A stretch of DNA of 64,000 nucleotides. Origin: Cheiracanthium punctorium. Lineage: Eukaryota > Arthropoda > Arachnida > Araneae > Cheiracanthiidae. This document shows positions 33,368 to 44,050 of the stretch, piece after piece. Below the pieces are notes generated by a model. The model saw only the letters and a program-made list of their open reading frames with translations. It was not told where the DNA came from and made no database searches. The position numbers and the translations under genes are program-made. Positions within the stretch are counted from its first letter, which is position 1, and each line of letters opens with the position of its first letter. The stretch spans positions 310,001 through 374,000 of the forward strand of contig JAWZYV010010204.1 of the NCBI GenBank assembly GCA_038373885.1. The letters run 5' to 3'.

Positions 33368-34618
33368 CCTCTTTAAAGAATTTCTTCAAATATTACAGTT
33401 GCCCCTCCATCTCAGCACTGGGGGTTTCCATTCAAAATCTTCAGCCACGGGCTTTCACTCTACAACGTAAGCCCATAACCCTTATTGTTCCCGCAAGTGC
33501 TGACAATCCAGGTTAAATTTGGAAATGACAACACCCGGGAAACAAAATTGGTGTTGAGAAGTGGATGGCCATGAGTGAAGAGTGTTATGGAAACAAGGAT
33601 AGCAACTGATATGAGAGACATCTACTTTTATTTATAGCAGCCTGGCACAGAAATATATCACAGTCTGAAAAAAACTCGTAAGTACTGGCAAAAATGGTTT
33701 AATGAATTTAAGCTTCACAAGCCGTTTAGATTTCAATTTCAAAAGCTGCTTTACCTTGAAGAGAACAAGTCCACCGGGAAAACTTCCGATCCTTAAGATA
33801 TGTAAAAATTACGATGAAACACGAAGTTCTATATGACGGCACTTCAAACAGAAACTCTAACTTCTATTTCACTTTAAAAACAGATTAACAAAAGCGGCAT
33901 TAAATGTTGATTAAAAACGTACTATCATTTTAAAGATTAAATAGAAGCAGGTTTAGCTGGCTAAAAATAACATGTCTGGAACTTAAAGAGCATTACCGCT
34001 CACCAAAACGTCTGTCAACTGTTAATACAGCCTGACTGTCTAATTGCTTAACGGCGACGATCTGCCATGATCAGCCTAACTGCCTCGACTGCTGTCGACC
34101 TGCCACGAACTGCTATCGGTCTGCTTAACTGCTTCGATTACGACGAAAGCCCCTCCTTTTATTTGTCCCTATCAACTGCGCATCTCATTTCTGAGTTGTT
34201 CTCCGGCTGCGCGGTTGAACGGCGTTTACCGGGCTTCTGGAGCGCATCGGTGATTGGATGAACAGCTTGAAACAGTTTTCTCCGGGCGATACTCACTTCG
34301 CCAACCAACCATTACGCCCGTCCAAGATGGCGGCTGTTGACGAACTGGAGATCAGAGCCGTGCGTCTTAAACGATTGTTGACGTAAGCCACGGTTAAAGC
34401 GAGGTTTAAATTTAACAAAAAGTTATTCCTTTAAGTTCATTTAGCATTTGAATTAAACTGCTTGGCTTTGGGAATTTATTTAATTAACTTTAAGTTGTTG
34501 AAACTTTATCTTAACCTTTTATTGTGGCCCTTAAAGTTGGAGAGTTTCACAATTCAGGTAAGTCAGAAATTAAATACACATAAGAGTTGGGATATTACAC
34601 AAATAACCATTGGGAACA
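33368..34618 (-). repeat. copia 5' LTR
   Basis: It matches 26513-27835 apart from the 72-bp and a few smaller deletions and scattered changes. The YY1-like motif is at 34323-34334. It ends (in + sense) GGGAACA and directly abuts the last 14 bases of the host transposon. Confidence 0.9.
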
Positions 34619-34637
34619 TGATAGACACCCTGTTTAA

Positions 34638-34969
34638 CTTTTCGGTATGTGTTCTCGATTCCAATAACATTACTGTGGGATTTATTAGTTAATCCCTCAT
34701 TATATATATTGTTTAAATATATTTAATTTTTTGAAAATAGAAAATTTAAAAATACGACTAACATTTGTAAATGATCGGAGATAAGATGATTATGAAAATA
34801 ATTGATTTTTATATTTTGCGTTTTAGAGTTATTGAAAAATACTATTTTTTTATCAAATTATTTATAAGAAATTGAAATTAAGAGCAAAAATTCTTTATTG
34901 AAATTAAGAACATACTTGATTAAATATACAAAATTACAAGAATAGCTTCTACAAAATTAAAAGCAAATA
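34638..34969. other. Resumed Tigger-like tandem unit and flank
   Basis: TTTAACTTTTCGGTATGTG onward to about 34780 repeats 22285-22440. The rest is unassigned AT-rich sequence. Confidence 0.6.
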
Positions 34970-35049
34970 CAGTCAACTCCCGCTAATCCGCGACTCTATA
35001 ATCCGCGAACGCCTGTAATCCGCGATATATTTCAAATGTAAACAAACTT

Positions 35050-36064
35050 AGTTAAAAATTTTTTATTTGGGAATACCTTATTCCCCCGTACACGATATAT
35101 ATATCGGTTACCACCATTTTTCGAAAACCTATGGTGAGACCACCATTTTTCGAAAACCTACTTGTAATACTAATATAGTAAATTTTAAATCTAAAACCCC
35201 TTTCAACTATAAAATTGCTGCTATTCGTTCCTATATCGACCGCACTTTCAAAGTGTGTTCTAACAACGACCTCCTTCAAAAAGAAATTGCTTTCATAAAG
35301 AAACAATGTCAAGACTCCCACTACCCTAGAGAAATTTTCGACAAAGTTTTCAAAGCTAGGCAACGTAAATTAAATGTTATAGACAACCGTCAAAAAGATA
35401 AACCACGTTTTACTACCGCTATCCCCTTTAGCCGAGGGATAGCCAATAAACTTTCTAATATCGCCAGTATAAAGAACTTCCGTATTCCAATTAAACCTAA
35501 TAAAACAATCTTTCAGCGCATTAGATCGGAAAAAGACCCAATCAACCCCATCGAAACCGCAGGGATCTATAAAATTAATTTTATGTCAAACGATACTAAT
35601 AAAGAAAATTGCTACATCGGCGTTACAAAAAGGAAAATTAAAGAACGAAAAAACGAACATTTTAAAGACATTAACCTCCAGAAACAAAGTACCGCTCTAG
35701 CCCGTCTTGCTTTGAAAGAGCCCATTACCATTGATTTTAAAAATATTAAAAAAATAGCCAACTTTAAAAATAGTATATATGCCTACATTCGTGAGAGCTT
35801 AGAAATATTGACGACAGAGGGCAGCATCAACGATACGCTTCATACAATCGACCAATCATGGGATGACGTCATGCATCGAACTTTCAAGAAGAAGAACGAA
35901 GAAGATATAAAAAGAAGCCGCCATTAGTGAGAGATCCAGAAACGACTGAAGATGGTTATGTGTGTAACCGAAATATATATCGTGTACGGGGGAATAAGGT
36001 ATTCCCAAATAAAAAATTTTAACTAATTAATCCGCCGTATTAAATAATGTTTTATGTGTTTTTA
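35050..36064 (+). mobile_element. Penelope-like element 1 (5'-truncated)
   Basis: It is flanked by a 12-bp target duplication GTAAACAAACTT (35038-35049, 36065-36076). Its 3' terminal 60 bp (35964-36023) also occur inverted at the 5' end (35051-35111), as in the inverted pseudo-LTR arrangement of PLEs. Only the RT thumb and endonuclease are retained. Confidence 0.88.
35067..35927 (+). CDS. Penelope-like RT thumb and GIY-YIG endonuclease
   Basis: This is an uninterrupted 286-codon frame. Residues about 35-100 (TTIFRKPTCNTNIVNFKSKT and following) match the region after the RT palm of Penelope elements. Residues about 145-215 form a GIY-YIG nuclease: ETAGIYKINF, then ENCYIGVTKRKIKERKNEHF (the YIG tyrosine/glycine and the conserved Arg are visible). 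GIY-YIG nicks target DNA for reverse transcription. The listed start is formal; the real protein would extend upstream into a missing RT palm. Some of the first 17 residues come from the terminal repeat. Confidence 0.87.
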   Translation: MGIPYSPVHDIYIGYHHFSKTYGETTIFRKPTCNTNIVNFKSKTPFNYKIAAIRSYIDRTFKVCSNNDLLQKEIAFIKKQCQDSHYPREIFDKVFKARQRKLNVIDNRQKDKPRFTTAIPFSRGIANKLSNIASIKNFRIPIKPNKTIFQRIRSEKDPINPIETAGIYKINFMSNDTNKENCYIGVTKRKIKERKNEHFKDINLQKQSTALARLALKEPITIDFKNIKKIANFKNSIYAYIRESLEILTTEGSINDTLHTIDQSWDDVMHRTFKKKNEEDIKRSRH

Positions 36065-36997
36065 GTAAACAAACTTGTTTGTTTACATTTTGAGCGGCAT
36101 TTGACTGGTAGTATTACTGTTATAGAAGTTATTTGATTGGCTGAATGTTATAAAGACATTTATTAATGATTTTCCACAGGTATTTGAAGTAAATAATTTC
36201 ATTTATTTGAGCATACTATCATGTAATTAAACATACAGAAACATTTATCCTAAGTTGCATCTGTTCAGTGAATGGATGTAAATAACGAACTCCGAAGAAA
36301 TGCACCGTCCAATCACATCGCTTTACTCTTTTCTTGAATGGAAAAAAAAAAAAATCAATGAGAACATTTGCTCTATGAGAGAGAAAAACAGGCGAGACGA
36401 TCCTAAAGATTGACCGTTGCAATTAAAATTGGGTGAAAATATGTAACATGTTTAACTTTAAACGCAAACCGCGATTTGGCAGACGACACAACAGTTGCGC
36501 AATTTTCAGTTTCTCCCCCTATCTCACCCTTTTGATCTTCTGTCTAGCGATTTATTATGCAACAAAAACTTTCTCCACATAACTGTAGTTCTGTAGGAAG
36601 AAAGAAAGAAAAGCATAAACAGACCACATGGCCTTTCTCTTTGTTTACATTTAACTGCCGGAGGAGCACATGCAGAAATAATGAATCATCAGCACTTGAA
36701 ATGTAATGCACGTGTGTGTGTGTGAAGAGGATAACATTCTTTTCCTCTTTAGAGCTTATATAATAGCATAGAATATTTTTACTTAACGAGAAACTGAAAA
36801 TTACCTCGCAAGATCTGAAATTAATGTAATACTGAGATATAAAGTATACAAATGATGCACTGCATGCCCCCCCCCTCCCCCTTCGTGAGCAACCAGTGAA
36901 ATTCCTCCCTTTCTGATTGAGCTTGTTTATTTTATAATAGATGTATATTTAGTTAAAAACGGTCTTTTAAAGAAATTAAAAACAACAACAACTGCCC

Positions 36998-37029
<32 letters not shown>

Positions 37030-37617
37030 TGTTTGTTGAAAAACTTCCGGATTTGGGGTCCCTTCAAACATTTTGCAAAAGCAATCATTTGTCATTGACC
37101 AAGAGTTACTGACAATTAGAAGGCTTCAGGACAAAATTTCTGAAGAAAAATTAATCTCTTAAACAAATTACAATCACTGCGATGTGTGAAAAAATGAAAA
37201 ATAAATAAAAATTTAGAGAGAATTTATTCTTTTAATTTTGTATTAGTAATTGTATTTAATATTAAAAGTAGTGTTTTAGTTCAGCAGTATAAATATTTTC
37301 TTTCATCTGTCCTTTAGTAAATTCTCTAAATTTAATTGTATTATTTATTGTATTTATATTGACAATTAACTGTGTTTTTATTCAATAGCATATGCATTTT
37401 CTTTCATCATTTCCTATTTGTTTACAGTAAATTGACTATAATTTAAAGGGAAATTCTAAATGTAAAAATGTAAACAAAAAAGACCTATAATCCGCAAAAT
37501 CCTGTAATCCGCACAACCCTTGGTCCCAGTGAGTGCGGATTAGAGGGAGTTGACTGTACATACTTGTTGTCTTTTTTGTTGAGAATAAATCCGTTTATAT
37601 ATTTTAAAAAATCATTA

Positions 37618-38345
37618 TGGCCAGTAGGCCCCCTTTCGATAATTGTGCTGCAATAGCTCCCCGCATTTTTGCTAAATTTAAAGATCATAAAACTCCTCCC
37701 TCTCTCAGACCTATTGTTAATAAATGTGAAGGCCCAACTTATACCCTAAAGAAATATATGAAAAATATTCTGTTAGAAATTATCCCTCCCTCCGACTATG
37801 TCCTTAATTCCACTAATGATTTTTAAAAATATATAAAGGGATTTATTCTCAACGAAAACGAAAGCATGGTCAGTTTTGACGTAGTTAATCTTTACCCATA
37901 CTGACATTAACGAAATGATCCCTATCATAAATAAACAAATAGCCCTAACCTATAAAAATGAAGAGATGGTCAATACCTTAACAAGTGCCATAAACCTGAT
38001 ATTAAACAACTCTTACTTCCAATTTGATAAACGTTATTATAAACAAATGTGCGGTGTGCCAATGGGTCACCGATCTCCGGAATCGTAGTGGATTGGAAAA
38101 TGCGACTTCTAGAAAATAAAATCAATACTAAATTTAATCAATCTTTTCGTTTGTGGGTGCGCTACGTAGATGATGTTTTTGCCATAGTCACCAACAACAA
38201 ACTCGTGAATAAATTAAACGAACTGGACCCCAGCACAAAATTCACTTTTGAAAAAGAAATTAACTATTCCCTAAACTATCTAGATGTCAGAATAATGAAA
38301 AATAAAAATTTTGAGATTAAACCACTGTATATCGAAAACCACTAA
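37618..38345 (+). pseudogene. Penelope-like reverse transcriptase, broken
   Basis: In order, RT blocks are APRIFAKFKDHKTPPSLRPI (finger), MVSFDVVNLYP (first catalytic Asp region, about 37866-37898), a C-G-V-P-M-G segment at about 38051-38068 followed by SPISG in another frame, and RLWVRYVDDVFAIV with intact YVDD (about 38151-38190). It ends SLNYLDVRI. It synthesises DNA in intact elements. Several stops between 37826 and 38049 and a frameshift in the MG-SPIS box kill it. Confidence 0.85.
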
Positions 38346-38691
38346 GTAATACCGCAATAGTTAATTTTAAGTCAAAGACTCCGTTTGATTATAAAATAGC
38401 CGCAATTAGATCCTACATTGATCGCGCGTTAACAATTTGTTCAAATGAAAATCTCTTACAAGAAGATCTCCAATTTATCATGAAACAGTGCCATGAAGCA
38501 AATTACCCACAACATATTTTCAATAAACTAGTGAAAGAAAGAAAAAAGAAACTCAATACAATCAGCAATAGGCAAAAAACCAAAACTAAAATTCACTACT
38601 GCTATTCCCTTCTGCAGAGGAGCAGCTAATAAAATCTCACACTCCGCTCTAAAGAAAAATATCCGGATCCCTATTAAACCTAATCAAACTA
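38346..38691 (+). pseudogene. Penelope RT thumb region, broken
   Basis: Reading across frames gives IVNFKSKTPFDYKIAAIRSY and KQCHEANYPQHIF, parallel to PLE 1 residues 37-90. It is cut by the MITE at 38692. Confidence 0.75.
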
Positions 38692-39585
38692 CAGTAGAAC
38701 CTCGATTCATCGTTTTTCAAGGGGTGCTTAGTAAAAAACGATGCATGCAGGAAAACAGTGAATGCGAGTTAAAGTCAAAATATGAAGAAAACAGTATTTA
38801 TGAAATCACACAATGTATACAGTATGCCAAAAATACTAAATTTGTTACCAAATTGTAAATGAAACAAATTGAAGTTGTGTAGAAATTAAGTGATACTTAT
38901 TTTTAAAAAATCAGTCATTTTGCACTGGGTTTTTCATTAATCTTTTAATTAAATAAAAATTTCAAGATTTGCAATATTTTTTTGTCTTTTTATGTGTATT
39001 CATGTTATTGTCTTTTATGTGTTTATAAAAGTCATACATTTTGAAATACCATTATTGCGTAGGAGAAACTAGGCACTAGTGCTTGCTCGGTCTCATCGAC
39101 ATGAATATTATTCTCAGCTTCTTCCGCTCTAAAGACAATCTAAAGACTAATACTTTAACACTAAATTTAACACTACACACTTTTTATCTAAAGACTAACA
39201 CTTTAACAATCCGCTCTAAAGACTAACACTTTAACATTTTCATTTTTTGTATCACATTTCTTCCATTCTGAGGATATATAATCGCTACATTTCACACCGC
39301 ACACATCCCTGCTGGATGTAAGAACTCTTCATCTATACCATCATCAACTCAAGATATCATACCAGTACATAGTTTGCAGGCCATATTGATCCACTTGACC
39401 TTGAATTTCCTTTCGGTCAGAAGAAACATTTCACAACGATGAACGCGGGAAAGCGAATTTTTGACGAACGATACATGCGGGTTTTGTTAACGTTATTTGA
39501 ATACAGTTTGTGTAGGGACCATAGAAATAAAACGATCAATACGGGAAAACGATGAATGCGGGAACGATAGATCGGGGTTCCACTG
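38692..39585. mobile_element. Pogo/Tigger-type MITE in Penelope 2 (TA TSD)
   Basis: The ends are CAGTAGAACCTCGATTCATC and the inverse GATCGGGGTTCCACTG, with TA on both sides. Penelope coding resumes directly after it (compare PLE 1 around 35510). The interior has repeats of AAAGACTAACACTTTAACA. No transposase. Confidence 0.88.
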
Positions 39586-39586
39586 T

Positions 39587-40033
39587 ATTTTCCAACGTAT
39601 CAGATCAGAAGAAGACCAAATCAAACCCACTGACACTGCAGGAATTTATAAAATTAACATAAAAAGTAACGAAAACAAACAAACAAAAAACGGTTGTTAC
39701 ATTGGGGTAACTAAAAGAAAAATAAAAGATCGCAAAACCGAACATATTAATGACATCAAATTTAATAGACAATCTACAGCCTTATCCCGCCTTGCGTTAA
39801 ATAACCCTATCACAATAGATTTTCAAGGAATTCAAAAAATAGCCAACTTTAATAACCGTACCTACACTTACTTATGCGAATCATTGGAAATAATGTCAAC
39901 AGAGGGCAGCATCAATGATAAAACCCATGCAACCATCAACGAAATATGGAGTGACGTCATGCGCCGAAAGATCGGAGGAGGAGGAGAAGAGGCAGGCAGC
40001 CATGCCATTCCCATGAGGGAAGCGAAGGACTGA
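39587..40033 (+). pseudogene. Penelope GIY-YIG endonuclease 2
   Basis: From FQRIRSEEDQIKPTDTAGIY to the stop at 40033 it parallels PLE 1: TAGIYKINI, NGCYIGVTKRKIKDRKTEHI, STALSRLALNNPITIDFQGI. The nuclease motif residues are present. The first 30 or so codons of the open frame (39497-39586) belong to the MITE, so the frame start is an artefact. It is separated from its RT by the MITE. Confidence 0.85.
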
Positions 40034-40123
40034 GGATGGCCGTGAAGTTGCGGCCAAAATATATTTCCGGAGGAATTTGGTATTAATTTTTATTAAGTTA
40101 ACTATGAAAGATGTTTAATACTA

Positions 40124-41155
40124 ATGAATATACTGGAATGGTGTTACTTTTACGGAGAATTTCATCGGAAAGAGCGAGAGGCTGCAAAGCAGTATACTAT
40201 AAAATTTCCGAATGACAATTGCCCATTTGGTAGTACAATATCAAACGTAGTGATGCGTGTAAGAGACACCGGTAGCGTTCTAAATCTTAAAAGATCAAGA
40301 AGCATCATGGATTTAACAAAGCACGTGCATGTGGAAGATGTCCTTAGATATACTAGACTGTGGATGAGTGAGAGCATAAGAAGCATCAGCGAAGCATGTG
40401 GTTATTCTAAATCGCTGAATATTTTAAGTAGATATGGTATCATATCCATATCACCCCATTTTAGTACAAGATTTAATGCGTGGAGACAAAGAACATTGAT
40501 TTCTGCAATTTCATTTGGAATAAGCAAAATGATAATATGACATTATGTTTACCCATGAGTGTCAGTTTACAAGACAGGGGGTTATAAATACACAAAATAG
40601 TCACTATTGGTCTCTGCCAAACCCGCATATCATTCGCCCGAACAGACATCAAGTGCGTTGGTCGATAAATGTTTGGTGCGGCATATGGAAAGAGACCTTA
40701 ATTAGGTCATTTTTTTCGATGGCACTTTAACATCCGAAAGATATGTACAGATTTTAGAGGGCACAGTGACTGACTTCTTAGACGAGTATGTTTCATTATG
40801 AGATCTGTCACAAATGTGGTTTCATCATGATGGTGTTCCAACACATAAATAACTCAAGCCTCGTACTATTCTAACATAAACATTTGGAAATAATATAATT
40901 GGGTATGGCGGTCCTGTTGAGTGGCCTCCAAGATCACCAGACATGAATTCCTTAGATTACTTTCTCTAGGGTTTCTTGAAAAATAAAGTATATGAAAAAG
41001 AATAAGCAAGTCCATCAGACTTGCTAAGTTGTATATGTGTAGCATGCAGATGTGTAACACAAAGTATGCTATGCAAAGTACAGAAACAGTTTTTGACACG
41101 GGTGCATGTTTGCATTGAAGCCGAAGGAAGCTACTTTGAGCAAATGTTACATTAA
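40124..41155 (+). pseudogene. Tc1/mariner-superfamily transposase, full length but broken
   Basis: The N-terminal HTH half (40124-40540) has HRKEREAAKQYTIKFPNDNC and RVRDTGSVLN, matching the arthropod family with 'AREAArlY--rFP---' and 'RETGs'. After a frameshift near 40540 it reads FTHECQFTRQGVINTQNSHY, then VRWSINVWCGIW. After further stops come MWFHHDGVPTH, GGPVEWPPRSPDMNSLDYFL and an ending like IEAEGSYFEQMLH. Catalytic positions: the first (normally FTDE) reads FTHE (40551-40559), so Asp is replaced by His; the DG and SPD positions remain. It is dead through lesions in both frame and catalysis. Confidence 0.88.
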
Positions 41156-41572
41156 TAGAATTTGTAATATTTTAATTTTCTAAAATTGCATATATTCGTA
41201 TTTTAAAATGTTTGATATTCTGATGTTTATTGAAAAATTGAATTCCCTTGTTTTTTTATTTTATGTTATTTAACAGAAGTTCATTAAAAAACTCTTTAAA
41301 AAGCTCTATTTTCAGTGTAGGCTATATTTTGATGTTAATTTATTGGATACCCATAGTTAAAGGTTAATCTCCTTTATTGCAATCTGCAATCATAAAATAG
41401 TTAATGAAATTGCTAATAAATATTACAAGGCTCAAAACCATGTACATTAATTTTTCTCAAATTCATTTTGTATACAACCCCTATTTTGCAGCTCGAAAAT
41501 GCTCTAACTCTTTAAGCAGCTGTAACTCTGCGAATTTTGGTCGTAAAAGGACGATTTTTTTAAATTGTGCAT
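41156..41572. other. 3' flank of the + strand transposase
   Basis: AT-rich non-coding part of the same element, resuming at 45006 after the hAT MITE. Confidence 0.6.
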
Positions 41573-42112
41573 TAGGGATGCACCGAATACCATATTTTGC
41601 CGAATAACAAATACCGAATATTCGGTTAAAATTCTAACCGAATATTTGGCCGAATACCGAATACTTTGTTAAAATTTATTAAACCATTATTAAACTTTGA
41701 TTGTAATGATTAATTTGATTAGTTTGTTCTTAAAGAATATTTCATATGGTGTTTTCATATGATAATTTCATAAATTAAAATGCTGCAAAATTTAATATCC
41801 AAGTGTTTCCTTTATATAGTATTAATAACTTTTTAAAATGTTAGTAAGTAATTTTTTTTACCTGCATATTTTATTTAAAAAATTAGCAGTTAATTGACTT
41901 AACATATTTATGAACACTTAAAGTTATGAGTTTTTTTTTTTTTTTTTCCTGGTTACTGTTTCAAATTTAAATGAGTTAGTAGTCGCAAGATTAATGTAAT
42001 GTGTCATAAGATTTATGAAAAATTGAAAAGCAACAAAATTTAAATTTAGCATCTGAGTGTTTTCTCTTACATTAAAACTAATTTCATTGTGATATTACTT
42101 TTTTGTGTAATT

Positions 42113-42195
42113 GTGGCAATGCTACGCTAGGGCGATCTGCCAAGAATGGTGGTTGGGTGGACTTTCTATGGATTTCTAATGCGTATTCACATGTG
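42113..42195 (-). mobile_element. SINE fragment, copy 3
   Basis: It matches the 3' body of 5992-6198, including CTAGGGCGATCTGCC and AATGCGTATTCACATG. Confidence 0.65.
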
Positions 42196-43094
42196 ATATT
42201 AGTAAGTAACAACCAGGGGTGGATCCAGAGAAATCATCTAGGGGAGGGGGGCTCCGTTTTTCATTAGGATGATACATTGATTTCACAATACTTTTTCTTC
42301 CAATGTGTAATTAGACATGGTATATCACAACTAAATAAGTATGTTGTCTGCTGCAAGAACCGTCGAAGAAAACTCGGAAAGGGGAGGGGGGGCAGAGCTA
42401 TTGTGCGCCCTATACCGATCAAGTTACGGCCGATGCTCATAAGCTACATGTTTTATGTGTTTCAATGGACGACGGGACTGATACAGAAAAAAATGTTCTG
42501 TTGCTCTCTCCATTGTGTTGTTGGACAGTGTTTTAAGTTTTACACATTAATCTTTTGTTGATAGATCCCGACTGGCCATTAAAAGTCGTAAATTTCACCA
42601 GAAAAATGTCGCCTTAACCCCTGTAGTCACGACAAGAGGTGGCTAATCAGCAATGGCAATTATTCATTTTGTTATTCGCGGGCCCTACCCATTAACATTT
42701 TAGTGTGGACAGAGTACAACTGCTGAATGTAATATTTAACCCATTTCACAGCGACCGTGCAATATACAGTGTTCATAGCATACATTTTTGCATTTTAAGA
42801 TGGCATTAAGTTTTCCAGTTTAAGTAAATCCCATCCTTTTCAGTGAAGACTGTAGTAAACCAACCTGAATTGCTATTTACAACTATTATCACTATTACCT
42901 GCTATTTACAATTTGAGCTTTCTTTTTTAAAACTAGACTACCTATACATTGCCAGGTACTCGCTTTGTCGGATTTCGTAGAATATGTTTTACTTTTATAA
43001 TGAGGATTTATACCCATATGTCTGGGTGGTGTGGACAACTTATGAGAGCAGTTGAAAGAATGAAAGCTATACAAATTGCGGAGGGTTGGATTGT

Positions 43095-43315
43095 TCGTCT
43101 ATGCTTCAGTATCACTTAAGGCCGAGGCTGATTGCTGCTGCGTCTAACGTGACTGCAGTGAGTAAGAGGGCATTCTCGTCGCGAATTTTATGACTTTTTA
43201 ATAGCAATTCGGGGTTTACTGATAAAAGATTTCCGCACTAAACCGCAAACTCCGTCCCCTATAAAATGAAGAGAGCAACGGAAGATTTTTTTTCCCGTAT
43301 CAGTGTGCCGTCGTC
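43095..43315 (+). pseudogene. Possible hAT dimerisation-domain relic
   Basis: A + frame reads HLRPRLIAAASNVTAVSKRA, then FSSRIL, and after a stop FTDKRFP. This resembles the 'la--i---p-s---SERaFS' order of hATC, but weakly. It would be the transposase remnant of the enclosing hAT. Uncertain. Confidence 0.3.
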
Positions 43316-43325
43316 CATTCAAATA

Positions 43326-43484
43326 TAGTGGAACCTGCTAAAATGACCACTTAGGTAAAGAGATCGTCTATCTATAGTGACAACTATAATGCAATTTCGC
43401 TTTACTATCATCACACTTTACCACCTTTGTAAGGTGACCAGTTTTGTTCTTCCCAAGGATAGTCCCATTAGACAGGTTCCACTG
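43326..43484. mobile_element. 159-bp pogo-type MITE
   Basis: The left end TAGTGGAACCTGCTAAAATG and right end (inverted) CAGTGGAACCTGTCTAATGG match, with TA flanks. Confidence 0.75.
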
Positions 43485-43647
43485 TACAAATAAAACTGGG
43501 AACACTGCTCCAGCCACTGTGGCGATAGCGAGTCAATAAAATGTGCCTCTCCTTCTGTTTAAAAATAAAAGCTCTATATCATTTTTGTAAATAGAGAAAT
43601 TACGTTTAGTCCACAAGTATTCAATAAGTATTGGTGTAAATATTCTT

Positions 43648-43649
<2 letters not shown>

Positions 43650-43679
<30 letters not shown>
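43650..43679. repeat. (AT)n microsatellite
   Basis: Dinucleotide run next to the Helitron-like terminus. Confidence 0.9.
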
Positions 43680-43680
<1 letters not shown>

Positions 43681-44050
43681 TAGCAGCGTGGCCCGGTGTT
43701 GCCCGTGCAATGAATGAGAAATGCCCTTTACCTTAAATATAGATTGTAAAGGGAATGAATGTGAATCCTCCCGCTATAATGATAAAAAAAAATGACATGG
43801 AATTTCCCGCTGCAACGAAAAAAAAAAAAAAAAATTAACACGGCACCTAATAAAATACAGAGGTTGCCAGGAATTGGACTTGGCTAGGCTGGAATGTGAA
43901 TCCTCCCGCTGCAATGATAAAAAAAAGGACACGGGACTTCCCGCTGCAATAATAATAAAAAAAAAGGACATGAGTCTTCCCGCTGCAAAATAGAAAAAAA
44001 AAGAACAAAGCACCCGATGGCATAGAGGCTCCGGGAACTGGACGTGGCTA
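43679..44050 (-). mobile_element. Helitron-like terminus and minisatellite
   Basis: + strand ACTAGCAGCGTGGCCCGGTG is the reverse of a Helitron-type 3' end (hairpin then GCTAGT). It is followed by degenerate units of TCCCGCTGCAATGATAAAAA and TGAATCCTCCCGCT. The - strand frame over it is repeat-derived. Confidence 0.55.

Larger units (their letters stand above)
26513..34618 (-). mobile_element. Ty1/copia retrotransposon, near full length
   Basis: Two LTRs of 1323 and 1251 bp flank gag, protease, integrase, RT and RNase H in copia order on the - strand. A polypurine tract (GGGAGGAGGGGCTTT in - sense) directly precedes the 3' LTR at 27836. Coding is interrupted by about four frameshifts. No target duplication could be matched and no tRNA-Met-type primer site was seen. 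Confidence 0.9.
22514..34632. mobile_element. 12.1-kb insertion, TIR CAGGGTGTCTACC, 5-bp TSD
   Basis: The left end CAGGGTGTCTACCATCAT and the right end ATGATAGACACCCTG are inverted. TTTAA flanks both sides (22509-22513 and 34633-34637), and the neighbouring uninterrupted tandem unit (about 22285) shows the empty site. The same TIR with a 5-bp duplication bounds 63389-63944. Most of its present length is the copia element at 26513-34618, whose right LTR abuts the last 14 bases. No transposase of its own was recognised. Confidence 0.8.
34970..37555. mobile_element. Tigger/pogo-type element, copy B (TA TSD)
   Basis: It has the same TIRs as copy A, starting CAGTCAACTCCCGCTAATCC and ending TTAGAGGGAGTTGACTG, with TA at 34968 and 37556. 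It lacks the hAT, mariner MITE and GC-rich inserts of copy A but carries a Penelope element at 35050-36064. An A run lies at 37002-37026. Confidence 0.9.
37558..40100 (+). mobile_element. Penelope-like element 2 (decayed, with 5' inversion)
   Basis: RT fragments are at 37618-38345, thumb pieces at 38346-38690 and GIY-YIG at 39587-40033, interrupted by a MITE at 38692-39585. The first about 45 bp (37573-37617) are an inverted copy of 37815-37857. It abuts Tigger copy B. Confidence 0.82.
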
